Shown: piece after piece, positions 1 to 11,215 of the stretch | Position numbering within the stretch: the stretch's first letter is position 1 | Layout of the letters: every line of letters starts with the position of its first letter | Assembly (NCBI GenBank): GCA_002900995.3 | Contig: CM035315.1 | Coordinates: 124,001 to 188,000 of the forward strand | DNA length: 64,000 nucleotides | Source of the DNA: Ganoderma boninense | Taxonomy: Eukaryota; Basidiomycota; Agaricomycetes; Polyporales; Polyporaceae | Direction: 5' to 3' | Translations under genes and position numbers: made by a program | The notes under the pieces: generated by a model | What the model saw: the letters and a program-made list of their open reading frames with translations, nothing else | What the model was told of the DNA's origin: nothing | Databases searched by the model: none

Positions 1-311
1 CCGTCGCTGTTTGGAATGCGCACTGACAGTAGATTGTCGCAGAAACCTTGACAGCGGCTCCTTCTGACATCTCGAGGACCCGTTGAAAGTCCTACACCCG
101 AACGTGAGTTTCTTGCCTATGGCGACGCATGGGGGATACATACCTTCCTGCACTCTTTCCATCGCTCAACGAACCCGGTGCGTGCCACGTTACCGATGTG
201 CTGGATCACTGCCTGATTCTCAAGCAGCGAGCGACGTAGCATGGTTGCCATGTCGTTCAAGGCCGTAACCGTCGTTGAGAATGCGGAGACGGTTGGAAAG
301 GCGGTAGCCAT
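1..311 (-). CDS. Long helical protein, 5' part of copy 1 (cut by window edge)
   Basis: This is the amino-terminal part of a minus-strand gene that runs off the left edge. The start is taken at the ATG complementary to 309-311 (MATAFPTVSAFSTTVTALND), because the duplicated copy begins at the matching place (ATG at 4893, MGTTFRTVSTFSTKVTALND). The visible protein is predicted to be helical, with regularly spaced Leu/Val/Ile and no signal peptide or membrane segment. A second exon near 1-100 again matches copy 2 (LEMSEGAA versus LEMSERAA). It is transcribed away from the gene at 1027 from a shared ~715-bp interval. No enzymatic motif is visible. Function is unknown; see the finding on a possible binary pore-forming pair. 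Confidence 0.6.
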
Positions 312-1026
312 GGTGGAAGAATCGTGGTGTGGGTGCCTTTGGGGGAGGAGGGGATGAGGGAGGTAGGCCAAGTTACGGTGAGCTTCTCGCTCGGAGGGTT
401 GTGGTAGTGCCGTCGTGTACGTCCCGAGATGCCGACCTCGTAGTCCATCAGGGTCTTGTGAAGGCGAAGTTCTGGGAGCCTCCGGCGATCGACGTATGCT
501 CATTACCGGCATGGTTCATTCAACAGATTTCATACAGGCACTTCGCGAAGCCGCGGAGTCCTTGAAAGGTATTGGTATGCCGCTTCTCTGCCATTCACCA
601 GCAGCGCGACCCAATGGCAGCCAGTAGCACTGTGGTCAAACCTACAGACATTAGCGGCTTCTTCGGACACCTGGATGGCTATGACTAGGATGCGATTGGT
701 TGGCCCATCGTAACTCGAGGCGGCCGCGCCTGGTCCTCATGGTACGCGCGTGCAGCACGACCGTCGTGTGGTTATGTCTGATGGGTTCTGCGGATAGGAA
801 GTCGAAGAAGGTTTGTATCGCCTCGAATGCTCAGGTGATCTACCCAAAAGCGACACCTCCCGTCACGGAGGACGCGCCGAGCGTGGACGTCGATCGCCGC
901 AGCGCAGACCGCAAACCGGACGCCTGCCTTCAAAACAGAAGCGGGGATGGCGCAGCCATCGTTCGCTATTCTTGTTCGCAGCGACCCAGACCCCACTCGA
1001 ACACGATGTCGAACCTCATCGCCACC
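312..1026. promoter_or_regulatory. Shared divergent promoter interval, copy 1
   Basis: This ~715-bp interval separates two head-to-head start codons. Similar sequence occurs in the copy-2 interval (4894-5592), for example around 515-560 versus 5098-5145, so it was duplicated together with the genes. Open frames here have no paralogue support and look like chance. I cannot identify a TATA element with confidence. Confidence 0.35.
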
Positions 1027-2716
1027 ATGCCTTTCACTCAGCAACCAGCTACTGTTGTGGTCGAGGCGGAGGTCGCCGAGGCTGTCGAGGAGGCTGTCGA
1101 GCGCACTCTGTCATCGCCGCAGTTCTCCACCGAGGTCACGGCTGACATCCGCAACCTCACGCAAACGGTCAAGGACATCAGGAAGGGATTTCGTGCGGTC
1201 GCGGACAACCTTGTGGCCTTCGACAACGATGAGTACAAGGACAAGAACGGCGAGGTGCTTCAGCTCCGTCCTCAATGGTTGGGGTACCAGGCGGTGAGTC
1301 GCATCTCGTGGCGTCGCCGCATCCACTAGGCGCATTGACGATGACATAAACCATAGACGTTTGATGACATACTGGAGAAAAGCCACCGGAATGCGCTCGC
1401 GGCATCGTCTATGATCAGACGTGAGCATCTGCAGAACGTGTACTTGTCGAGGGCGCGGTCGCTCACAGACGTGTTGTATCGCAGAGTACACCGAGGCGAT
1501 CCTGACCGACGTAGATCCGAGCGAGTTTGAAGACGTGCAAGAGGAGCTTAGGGGCTTCCTGAAGGTGCGTCGGCTCGATGGCTGTGTATGCGGCCCCGCC
1601 GTCCTCACGGACACCTTCAGAAACTGGATGAGAAGGCACCTACCGCTGAACAGACACAAGGAGACCTCGAGAAGCTGGCTGATGATGTACGGTCCTTCAA
1701 GACCACGATTGACGAGACGCTGTGGAAGGCCGGAAACAAATGTGTCAGCGATATCGACGAGGCGAAGACGCACCTTCAGGACGTGGAGAAGAAGCTCGAA
1801 TCGTCCGTGTCCTGTTTTTATACATACGTTCCTATGCACTTCGTATTGACCATTGTCTTCTAGTATCAACGACGATGTGGGCGCCGTAACATTGGAGTCT
1901 TGTATACGATTGCTCATCCCTCACCTTTAGAAAAAACAGCTAGGCATCCTCGCTGTCGGAGGGCTTCTGCTGGGCGGGGCTTGCGCCATTGTCGCTATTT
2001 TCGTACTGGCCCCGGCTGCCGGCAAGGTCGTCCTGGTACGTCATTCTTGCGCTCATAATATGCACGTGCACTGCGTGACTGTAAAGCAGGATGCCGTCAA
2101 GAAGATTGGCCCGGCAGGCGCAGTATATTGCGGGATACAAGGCTGGCTCCTACACCGACAGGGTGCTGGTACGTCATTTACGCACGCCTGTCGACACTGA
2201 GGGTGGTTGCTCATTCACATCCCCATGCAGAGTGCGAGATCGAGATGGAGGAATGCAAAGTCGACATCGTCAACAAGAAGGACCGGTACCGTGAGCTTCG
2301 CGGCCACAAGACGGCCCTGACACAGACGAAGGAACAGATCACGGCCTTGGCGGAGAAAGTGGACACTATCTCAGAAATTTGGAGGGTGGTGAGTCTGCGC
2401 CGACATCTCCGAGCATCCGAGTTCAAGTTGCCCTTTTGTCTTTTGCTACTTTGTTCTGACGTGCGTATTAGCTCAAGTGCGACATGCAGCAGTTGCAAGA
2501 GCAACTTGCCCTGGTGGTTGATCCGGACATGCATGTGACAAGGGTGAGCCCTCCATCCTCAGCAATAGTAGCTTGGTGTTTCGGGGCCTTTGGACCAACA
2601 TTAATCATTACCTTGAACAGCGTTTCTTAAAGAAGCTTCGCCGTCCACGCGAGGTGTATAATCGGCTCGCCGACCTACTTGAACTTTATGCGAAGGGCAG
2701 GTTCGAGTTATTATGA
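1027..2716 (+). CDS. Helical protein with central hydrophobic hairpin, copy 1
   Basis: Multi-exon gene. The start ATG at 1027 sits in GCCACCATG; an upstream in-frame ATG at 1006 is also possible. Exon 1 (1027-1293) ends at GTGAGT. Later exons encode acidic, heptad-like helices (for example near 1490-1565 and 1620-1810). A hydrophobic stretch rich in Gly, Leu, Ile, Ala and Val follows at about 1935-2025, then a second Gly/Ala-rich stretch (about 2100-2160) after a short intron. More charged helix comes at about 2235-2390, and a basic Leu-rich tail ends with TGA at 2714-2716. Every block has a counterpart in the paralogue at 5593-7340, which supports the exon model. Helix, hydrophobic hairpin, helix is the layout of alpha-helical pore-forming proteins of the ClyA/Xax type, but that assignment is inference only. 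It could equally be a membrane-anchored coiled-coil protein. Confidence 0.6.
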
Positions 2717-3642
2717 GGCATCGAAATTTGGCTTTACCACCATGGATTCTGGCTAGGAGGTTTCGTGACCGACATTCTCCGTTTTTTCTGTTGGATCTGC
2801 CCATGCCAGCAATTCTGGCGTTTACCCGATTCTGGTCGTGTACTACTACCACATACGCAGATTCTGTAGGGTATCTCGGTCCGCTGTTAGTATCTCGACT
2901 TTCAAGTTGTGCTGGAGCACTCGGACTTGCAGCTCTTCTCTGCTCTAGACGGGATCCTCTCACTCGGCTCGCTCGACATACGGTGCAGAAAACAGACATA
3001 TGGCCGTACCTGCACCGCCAACTAGCGTTCTCACGAACGCAATGGAGGTGGCTCCATGTCGTGGCGGTCGTGTCCGTGGACGAGGCCCTACTGCTCAGGC
3101 TGTGGCCCGGTCTGCGCAAACTGTCTCCGAGATTAGATGGGATTAGCTTGAACTTGTAGATTAGATTAGATAGCTGAGGGACCGCGGTTGACTGCGCCCA
3201 CCTTGCTTCCTCACCATGACCACTGCTCCGACGCTGGGCGAAATCCATGCTTACACCCTCTATTGCTCAGGAAATCTGGACATACATTACTCCAAGGGAA
3301 CTACACCATGACCGTCATTGCTCTCGGACCCGCTACTTCAGCTTCTTCGCATACTCGTCAACGAGCACTTCCGCCTTTCGCTCCCACACTACCGAAGACG
3401 AGAGGATACGTTGCTTTGTGTTACGATACGCTAGCTGCCCCTTCTTAGTTGTCCACACGTATGCATTAACATTTCTGTTCCACTATATCGATTACAAGTC
3501 CACTTACCGGCGACAGATCGATGTGGCCACGTTGGAGGGCTTGTAGGTACCTCTCTGACTCGTCCGTGAGCTGGCATTGTAGGAGAAAGTAGGTGAGTCC
3601 TCGATTATTGGCTTTATGGCAGACATGGACGTACCCTTGCCT
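2717..3642. other. Gene-poor stretch with an F-box family remnant
   Basis: No intact gene is visible. The plus frame at about 2927-2980 reads LQLFSALDGILSLGSLDIR, which aligns with LQYLFPALDGTLHLGGLRPQ of the intact F-box gene at 29554-31366 (about 30280-30335), so a decayed piece of that family probably lies here. A frame near 3247-3440 is open, but I cannot tie it to a family. Confidence 0.35.
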
Positions 3643-4893
3643 TCACCCCCAAGAAGATATCTTCTTGGAGCTCAGATTGTTCAGCGAGGTTCCGTCGAAT
3701 TTCATGTATCCGTCCCGTAGCTGATCAACGTCGAGGTTCTCGTACTCCTCGAGTTCAGACTCTCCTCTGCTCAGCTTCCATCTCAACTCCCTGAGATCAG
3801 CTTTGATGTCCACTAAACCAGCAAGCTTCTTGGCGTCAGGAGCGAGTCTGCGGATGGATGTGCACGCACCGATGTGGTCCTCTAAATCTAAGTCCTCTTC
3901 CACAATGTTGTGTTCTTCTACTAGAGGCCTTGTCGGCGCGTCTGCCTGTGCCCTGATTCGGGGCATCACGCTTGCGTGAGTTAGCTGTGTTGTGTACTGG
4001 ATGGCCACCCTGCGCTCGGCGTTGAACAGGTTCGACCCGTTGTTCCACAGGTCGATCGCCCCGTCCAGCACCTCTTCGTATTGCCTTTGTCGTCTCTGTG
4101 CCAGGAACGTGAGCGTTCGGAGGGATGCATCAGATGCGGGAGGTGTAACTACCTTTTTATATAACCTTATGGCGTCAGTGGTGTAATGTCAGTGCTACAG
4201 AGCTGATAGGAGACATATGAAGCTAATATACCGCGTCAATTCTTCCTCTAGCGACCTAATATGACCCGCCATGTTGTCAACTTCATTGGAAATCGAGTTC
4301 CGTTGGGCACGGGCCGTCGAAAATATCTCTTGCTCCAGCTTATCAAGACTCGTATCGAGGTGGCCGAACTCCGTCCTTTGGTCGAGGCTAAGCTGCGGTA
4401 GGTTCTACCGCCTCTAATGAGTCCCTGAAGCTGGGATGCTATCGATATGGATTTGTGGACTAACCTTGCGGAATGCAGAGACCTCTTGAATCGTCTCCTC
4501 TACCTCTGCTGGGTCGTTCGTCTCTTCCTGCAATGACAAGTAGTCTGTCGTTCGGCGTGAGTCTCTGCCAGGCGATCCCGTCGCGAATTCTGAATTTGCA
4601 CTGACAGCGGATTGTCGCAGAAAACTTGATAGCAGCTCTTTCTGACATCTCGAGCATCCTACGGAAGTCCTACACGCGATCCGTATGAGGCGCGGACCGA
4701 CAAAGAAGTGCGGAGAGGTCCATACCTCCCTACGCTCTTCCCATTGCGGAAGGTAACTGGTGCGTGCCACGGTGTCAATGCGTCGAATGATGGCCTGAGT
4801 ATCGAGCAGCGAACGACTGAGCTCCGTTGCAGTGTCGTTCAAGGCCGTGACCTTCGTCGAGAATGTAGAGACTGTTCGAAAGGTGGTGCCCAT
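3643..4893 (-). CDS. Long helical (coiled-coil) protein, copy 2, complete
   Basis: Complete paralogue of the gene cut at the window start. The start is the ATG at 4893. Exons are recognisable at about 4893-4720, 4660-4460, 4390-4205 and 4071-3643, with stop TAG complementary to 3643-3645. The 4390-4205 exon is a clear coiled coil (DKLEQEIFSTARAQRNSISN, then an acidic heptad run). The last exon is acidic and helical, ending SSKKISSWG. No hydrophobic segment, signal peptide or catalytic motif is seen. It is divergent from the hairpin protein at 5593, as copy 1 is from 1027, which suggests that the two products act together. Exon joints in the middle are approximate. Confidence 0.6.
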
Positions 4894-5592
4894 GATGGGA
4901 GAGACTGCCGTAAGGAGGCTGTTGGGGTCGCGCAGTCCTAGTCGAAGTACAAATGTCCGCTCTCTCGGTGGGCCGTGCCGATGCCGTCTTGTGCGTCCCG
5001 AGGTGCCAACAAGTGAGCTGGGTCGGGTCCTGTGAAGGTAATGCTTGCGTTGAGCTCTGAAACGTGCCGGTGATCGATTTATGCTCAAGATACCCACGGT
5101 TCATTCCACAGGATTCATACAAGTACTTCGGGAAGCTGCGGAGCCCTCCAATATATTGGCGGATCGCTTCTCCGCCAGTCAGAAGCAGCACGATTTCAGG
5201 GCATCAGTCGCATTGTGGTCGAACCTACAGATATTAACGGGCCGCTCGGCCTCCTGGCCAGCCAGACATGAGATGCGATTGGACAGTCCATCGCAACTCG
5301 AGGCCGTCGCACCTTGTAGTCGTGGTATGTGCATGCAGCGCGGGCGCCTTGCAGTCATGTCTGACGAGTTCTGTGTCTAAGAACCCGAGGATGTACCGCG
5401 TTCCGCTGAGGGCAGTCGGGAACTCTTTTGCGAGAAGTGGTGTGGCCCCGTGCTTCATCAGGCGTCACCAGTGACCACTGCATGCGCGAGCGCACACTGC
5501 AATGCGCAGTGCAACCCTTGTCCTGACTCCTCAAAACAGGGCCAGAGGGCATGGCTTTCCAGCATTTCTGTTTTGCTACGACTCCATTCACG
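4894..5592. promoter_or_regulatory. Shared divergent promoter interval, copy 2
   Basis: About 700 bp between head-to-head start codons, collinear with 312-1026 of copy 1. It presumably drives both genes. Conservation between the copies outside coding exons suggests the duplication is not very old. No specific binding site can be named. Confidence 0.35.
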
Positions 5593-7340
5593 ATGCCGAG
5601 CTCCGTCACCACAACGCACCTCGACCAGCAGTCTGATGCCACCGCTGTCAAAGCGGAGGTCAGAGAAGCCGTAGAAGAGGCTATCGAGCACACTCTGTCG
5701 TCGCCAGAGCTCTCCGCTCAGGTCGCAGCCGATATCCGCCATCTGGGGCAGATGGTGAAGACTATTCGGAGGGGCTTTCGCGTGGTCGCGGATGATCTCG
5801 TGAGGTTTGATGACAAGGAGTACAAGGACAAGGATGGCAAGGTGCTTCGACTCCGTCCTCTATGGCTGGGATACTCGGAAGTAAGTCCCATGTCGTGGCA
5901 TTCGTGCTCCCGGTCGTACCTGATGACTGGTAAAACACTAGACGTTTGACGACATACTGGAGAGGAGCCACCGCAATGCACTTGCGGCATCGTCGATGAT
6001 CCGACGTGCGTGCCATGCGATGATGCACTCATCGCCGTTGGTCAGCTCACACTTGCGATGTTGGCAGAATACACGGAAGCGGTCCTCACCGACGTTGACC
6101 CGAGCGAGTTCGAAGACATCCGAGAGGAGCTGAAGGGGTTCCTTAAGGTGAGTCGATCAGCGTACACTGTACTGTTGTCTCGCTGATCTCTATACGGACA
6201 CCTTCAGAAACTTGATGAGAAGGAGCCTGCTGCTCGACAAACAGAAGGAGATTTGACGAAGCTTGCGAAAAACGTCCGATCATTCAAGGCTGTGGTTGAT
6301 CACACGCTATGTAAAGCGGAAGGCGAGTGTGCCAACGACGCCAACAAGGCGAAGGGACATCTCGAAGCTCTGGACCAGAATCTCCAGTCGTGAGCTTCCC
6401 TCTAGTACTGTCATACATTTTGAGGAGCCTCCTTCCTGACTCGAACGATCATACTGTTCGCTGGGCCCAGCATAAACGAGGAAGTAGGTCCTGGTCATAT
6501 CGAAAATTCGAGAATGGTCGCTAACTACTCACTTTAAAAGAAAACAGAGTTGGGCCACAGGGCCCTCCAGGGATTCTCCTTGCTATGCGGGGCTAGTGCT
6601 TTGGTCGCAATATTTGTGCTGGCGCCGAACTCCGAAAAGGTTTTTTTGGTAAGTCACTGGCAAACCCATACAAGGGTGTCAATAAGCATGACCGTACCAT
6701 ACTAGGACGCCATTTCGCAAATTGGCATGGTGTTTGGAGTGCCAGCTGTCGCCCTGGCAGGATACTGTGGGCTTCAAGGCTGGCTGTTGCACCGGCAGGG
6801 TACCAGTAAGTCCCACGAGGGTGACCGCCACCGCTGGTCGCTGATCACTGCTCACCTATACCTATCCGCCACTAAGATTGCGAGACGGAGATGGAGGAGT
6901 GTCGTGCCAACATTTCCAGGAAGGGGGCACGGCACCGTGAACTCCTCGGTCACAAGGCGGCCTTGGTCCACACGAAGGAAAAAATCACCGCCTTGGCTAA
7001 AAAAGTCGACGCCATCACGTCGATTTGGAAGGTGGTGCGTCCGCACCTCGCAAGCGGTCCTTCTGTTTTCATTACATGCTGACTTCGGCTGGCATCTAGC
7101 TCAAGTGCGACATGCAGCTGTTGCAAGATGGCCTTGCGGACCTGGTAAATCCAGACGTCCGGGTTACCAAGGTGAGGCCCTCCGTTCTAACTTCACCTCG
7201 ACACTGCGGTTCTGGGTTCTTCAGACATAACTGATGAGCACCTTGCACAGCGTTTCTTGAAGAGACTTCATGGTCCGCGCGAGGTGTTTAATCGACTCGC
7301 GGACCTACTCGAGCTGTACGCGAAGGGTAACTTCGAGTGA
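5593..7340 (+). CDS. Helical protein with central hydrophobic hairpin, copy 2
   Basis: Paralogue of 1027-2716, collinear exon by exon. The start is at ATG 5593 (MPSSVTTTHLDQQ); an in-frame ATG at 5551 would add 14 residues. Exon 1 ends at 5880 before GTAAGT. The acidic helical exon at about 6065-6148 matches copy 1 (LTDVDPSEFEDI versus LTDVDPSEFEDV). The hydrophobic part lies at about 6550-6640, followed by a second Gly-rich piece at about 6725-6800. The C-terminal exon ends AKGNFE with TGA at 7338-7340. Both copies look open and splice-competent, so both may be expressed. The function call is the same tentative one as for copy 1. Confidence 0.6.
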
Positions 7341-7689
7341 TCGTGAGGCCGCAAGACTACCAGTCGGTTTTACGATGACGCATTTTGGCTATACGTACTT
7401 GGACCAGAGTTTTCGTGTTTGACGTTCTCCATTTAGTCTCTTGGATTTGTGCATGGCAATCTGATATTCACCGTTGACTTTCATGTACTACGAATACTAG
7501 ATTTGTAGGGTATGTCTGAGATCCGTTAGCGTCCGAGTCCAGTATTAGTATTCTGACTATTGACTTTATACTCGACGCCTCACGTTGGTGTATAGTGCTC
7601 TGTGACCAGTGGGCGTGACCCGAGCAAAGCATGAGCGCGAGGACGATAGTGTGCCCCCCGCGCACGGCCCACTTTCTGGTATGTCTATC
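7341..7689. other. Intergenic, nothing recognised
   Basis: AT-richer than the flanking exons. No paralogue-supported reading frame, repeat or RNA gene was seen. Confidence 0.4.
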
Positions 7690-8190
7690 TCTCCTATGTA
7701 GGTCCCTCTGCGTGAGTACTTCGTCAACTGGCTGCAGCCCGCCGCCGCCGCAGCACTGGACAAGATGGCATCAACTCTCCGGTGTTTGCACTCGCTCACG
7801 CACCTGCGCGTGGTCATCCAGTCCGACATTTCCAAACGGGCCATGCTTAATTCCGGTTAGCCCTTGAGTACTATCTGCGGGTTCGCGTTCGACTTGGCAG
7901 GGATGTCGACCGCGCTGGCTGCTGTCACTGCAGTACGTTTTCCTTACCGTCACGCGTGGGGAACATACGATCCTCGAGCCCGATACTTGGTCGTCGGTGC
8001 TACCTGGCTGCAGGAGTTAGCTCGTCATTGAACGTGTCCATGGAAATGACCGCATAAATGATGAAAGTCTAGGACCCTTTGAGCTTCGATTATGGAATCA
8101 ATCACAAGGAGAGAGGAGCCTGTTTCAAGGGATGAGGAGGTCAGTACAGTGTTCGTTGTTCCCAGTATCGAGGTTAGTTCTGACCACCAG
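7690..8190 (+). pseudogene. Decayed F-box/LRR family fragment
   Basis: The plus frame at about 7735-7860 reads LHSLTHLRVVIQSDISK. This matches the second exon of the intact F-box gene (RKLTHLRIVIGASVYVHK, about 30829-30880). After a stop, the fragment FAFDLAGMSTALAAVTAV near 7885-7930 matches STFNWHGTAATLTDALPSL of the same exon. Stops and frame changes break it, and the amino-terminal exon is missing. It is a dead relic of the family clustered at 28.7-33.7 kb. Confidence 0.45.
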
Positions 8191-9044
8191 TTTGATTCCT
8201 GTATATCTTGTCCTGTGGACGTTCTGGCTGAAAGAGATGCCTGGGATGCAGTGTGGCTCAAAGCAACAAGAGGTGCTGGTTCAAGCTCAGGCGAACTTGT
8301 CGCTACTTGCGTGATAAAATTTGGTCCCGGACCTCGAGGGCAGAGCGTCGGGTATAATGGAGAGCTTGCAGCGGCGAATGTTATGCAATGGCATCGTCGG
8401 AGTGAGAGCCGACGGGGTCTCTGCCACGCGCGGCCCGGAGAGGCAGGCGCTTGGTAACTTGCTTCGTACCACATCGCGTGGCACGTTCCGCATTCAAACC
8501 TCTCAGAGACTCACTTCTGACTCGGACTGGATTCGCCCAGTCATGGAATTGGCGAACAGGATGTAAAACGTCGCTGAACATCACTCAGTTTGCAACCTCC
8601 ATTAGACAATGACCATCTGCGGTAGGTGCTCAGTGCCAGTCCTCTCCGAGTCACCAGTGAGCTTTGTGCTGACCTTCTCCCTGGCACGTTAGTTGTACGA
8701 CTGAGCACCCAACTTCAACAAAGATCGGGTGCCTATCGAACCCCATCCACACGATATGAAGATAGCGAGAAAAGGATTATTAGATACTTGGCTAAACGTC
8801 GGCACCCTGCCGGCGGCCGATGGCCGACAAGGTTCACTTCCAGGTGGCTTGGGCTCGAGCTTGAACACGAGGCTAATGCTGCTGGTTTAAAAGGACACAA
8901 GCCCTCTTTCATCTCCCTGCCCGCTTACCCACCTCCGCACGCCTCCCTGGCGCAATCCTCTGATAAATCCGAGTTCACCTCTGCCTCTGCAAATCCTTCC
9001 TGCCCCTTTACCATCAAGATCGACTGCAGTCCGGGCCCTTCCCC
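8191..9044. other. Upstream region of the CCCH/helicase gene
   Basis: No convincing gene. Open frames at 8092-8474 on both strands overlap each other, lack splice logic and match nothing I recognise. The last few hundred bases presumably hold the promoter and leader of the gene starting at 9045. Confidence 0.35.
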
Positions 9045-10481
9045 ATGGCTCCCTCTGGATCAGAGGTTTGTAGGTTCTATGGAACCACAAACGGGTGCCG
9101 CTATGGCAATCGCTGCAGGTACTCTCACGATCTCAGCCAATCGACAACCCCGCGAGGGCCTTCCTCGTCCTCTGGGTGGCGCAGTCGCTCGCAAACTGCC
9201 AACTTCCAATCATCCCCAACCCCGTACGGCATTCGTGGCAGACTCAGACCTAGCGACCTTCCGCCAAACACATGTCAGTTCTATTGGTCGAGCGGGTCGT
9301 GCAACAGGGGTTTCGAATGCACGTTCCAGCATGTGAAGGGCCCGGAGACCACAGACGCCGAAGACGAGGCTACCGCAGCACAGGTCGGAGACTCCGAAGG
9401 CGAGGGAGTGGTCGACTTTTTCTCACCCAGTGGTCTGGCCGCCGGAGCCGGAGCCGTACACGACGATGGCCTCAACCTGACCCCAAGCGAGGTCCACAAC
9501 CATCTTAAGGAGTTTTTGAGGGATGATTATCGATTTGAAAGGGCGGCGCACGTCCAGGGCTTCGTCCGAGTCCTGGCGAGCGTGAACGATACCAACAAGG
9601 CTTGGGTGCGTGTCAATTTAGGCTTGTACACACTTATTTTTGACGTTTATGTTCCGCGTGCTTTAGAACACAGAGAATGCGCAGGAGCTTTTGAGGGTTG
9701 TCGTGAAGGTCTGTGAGCGGGATCATCACTAAACGAGGCTGAGATTGACAGCCGTCTAGGGAAATTCGCTCCTTCGCATCACGGACATTCTCCGCTACGA
9801 GCCTGTGGACGTAGCTATCGGCTCCCTCGCCACAACACTCTCGTTCCAACGCGGCTATTTTCCCGTTTTCCAGTTCCTTGCCTCAGACCTCGTCCTCAAG
9901 TCGACCTTGCATACGAATATAAAGTACGAGTATCGCTTTTCCCCTCATGCCCACACTCCTAATTTACTTCATGATGCAGCTTGCTGTACGCGGTGATCAA
10001 GAACAACCACACTGTCATCTTCGCCACCTGGGAGAAATGCCTTCGGAAGATGATAACGAATGCATCCTGGAAGGATCCGTCTCCCCGTCTCGCCGAGTTC
10101 TATCAAAATAATCTCAGTGGCATCACGGTATTCCGGACGCTTTCGACCATGCTCCTCCAGTTGGTAATTCATTGCTTGATTGCGACTTTAAATACTTATT
10201 CTGTTCACAGATATTTCAATCGATACAAGGACGCAATTCGCAGCCATGCGGACACGTCTGCGTTCATCAAACAATTTGTTGGCTGGTTCCAGACATGGGC
10301 AGACAATGTCTCCGCCATTCCACCCCGCTTCGAGGATCCCGTATCTTTCATGCCCCCGAACAAACTGAAACTCATGATCGCCCATATTCGCGAGGACATC
10401 GACCGCCTTATCGCAATAGTTGAACGTGAAACTGGCCTCGTCCAGCGGGTCGTCCAACGGGGATCCGCGACTTCCGCTGTC
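9045..10481 (+). pseudogene. NFX1-type zinc-finger SF1 helicase, N-terminal part, split by LTR element
   Basis: The start ATG at 9045 is followed at once by a CCCH finger (CRFYGTTNGCRYGNRCRYSH, C-x8-C-x5-C-x3-H) and a second one (CQFYWSSGSCNRGFECTFQH) about 85 residues in. Introns are predicted at 9606-9666, 9709-9759 and 9924-9979 with GT/AG ends. The following alpha-helical region is typical of the long N-terminal part of fungal ZNFX1-like helicases. The exon is broken at 10481 by a Gypsy element; its last five bases (CTGTC, 10477-10481) are the target duplication. The reading frame resumes exactly at 17441. Relatives of this family (Hrr1 in fission yeast, SAD-3 in Neurospora, ZNFX1 in animals) act in small-RNA silencing or RNA surveillance; a role here is inference. 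Confidence 0.75.
10477..10481. repeat. Target site duplication CTGTC, left copy
   Basis: CTGTC directly precedes the left LTR and is repeated directly after the right LTR at 17436-17440. Five bases is the usual duplication length for Ty3/Gypsy integrases. Confidence 0.9.
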
Positions 10482-10917
10482 TGTCACGGTTTTTCGCGCC
10501 ACACTCGGTCTGGCATCTTATCAGGACAAGTTATCTCTCGGTTTATCTTATCTTTTCCTTTATCTTATCTTCCTTTCCCTTATCTCATCTCTCCCTCTTA
10601 TCTTATCTCTTTCCCTATCTTATCTGCTTCTTAGATCATTTTCTCACCTGCGACAGGTCCCGGAACCTGCCCTGAACTGATGGTCTGTGCACCGTTCCCA
10701 TGTAATATATAAAGGGCTGTGATGTGGGATCAAGAACCTCAGATTCTGTCTTCTGTTCTTCCCTCCCTTCCACTGTAGGCAGCCTAACAGCCCCTGCCCC
10801 TCTGCGCCTTCTAGTCTAGGCAATCTATCCTCTTCCCTTCTGTTGCCACCCCCTGTGTGCCCCATCAGTGAGCCCCTTTGTTTGTTTGTTTGGTGGCGCA
10901 GTCAATAGGCTGTGACA
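10482..10917 (+). repeat. Left LTR
   Basis: 436 bp, from TGTCACGG to TGTGACA, with a 6-bp terminal inverted repeat. The U3 part holds a pyrimidine-rich TTATC repeat tract (about 10540-10630). It appears identical to the right LTR. Confidence 0.95.
10706..10713 (+). promoter_or_regulatory. TATA box of the LTR promoter
   Basis: TATATAAA at 10706-10713 in the left LTR (repeated in the right LTR). A start about 30-35 bases downstream falls at about 10741, exactly where the sequence complementary to the primer site begins. Confidence 0.6.
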
Positions 10918-10919
10918 TT

Positions 10920-10930
10920 AGACAGAATCT
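10920..10930 (+). other. Self-priming primer-binding site
   Basis: AGACAGAATCT, two bases after the left LTR, is the exact reverse complement of AGATTCTGTCT at 10741-10751, the predicted 5' end of the element RNA. In Tf1 the first 11 transcript bases fold back to prime reverse transcription. I see no match to a common tRNA 3' end here. Confidence 0.65.
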
Positions 10931-11215
10931 AACCCACAGGCCCCTGGCTTAGTGCCCCCACTAGCCAGCCGTCTTTCCTCCCCCAGGAGTTTTATAAACG
11001 TTTATCATCCCCCATCCCCTTCCCCTCCGAGGAGTTTGGTCCCCAGGAGTTTACCCGTCGCCACACCAAGAGGCACGGTCACCTCCCAGTCCAGGAACAG
11101 ATTTCCTGTGTACTTGCGGATTGTGCAGAGGATCGCCTTCGCTACCGTCACAAGGAGCACGCACCTCTTGTCCTCGGCGTAAAGCCCTGCCCCCATCCGT
11201 CCCCTGTCCCAGCCG

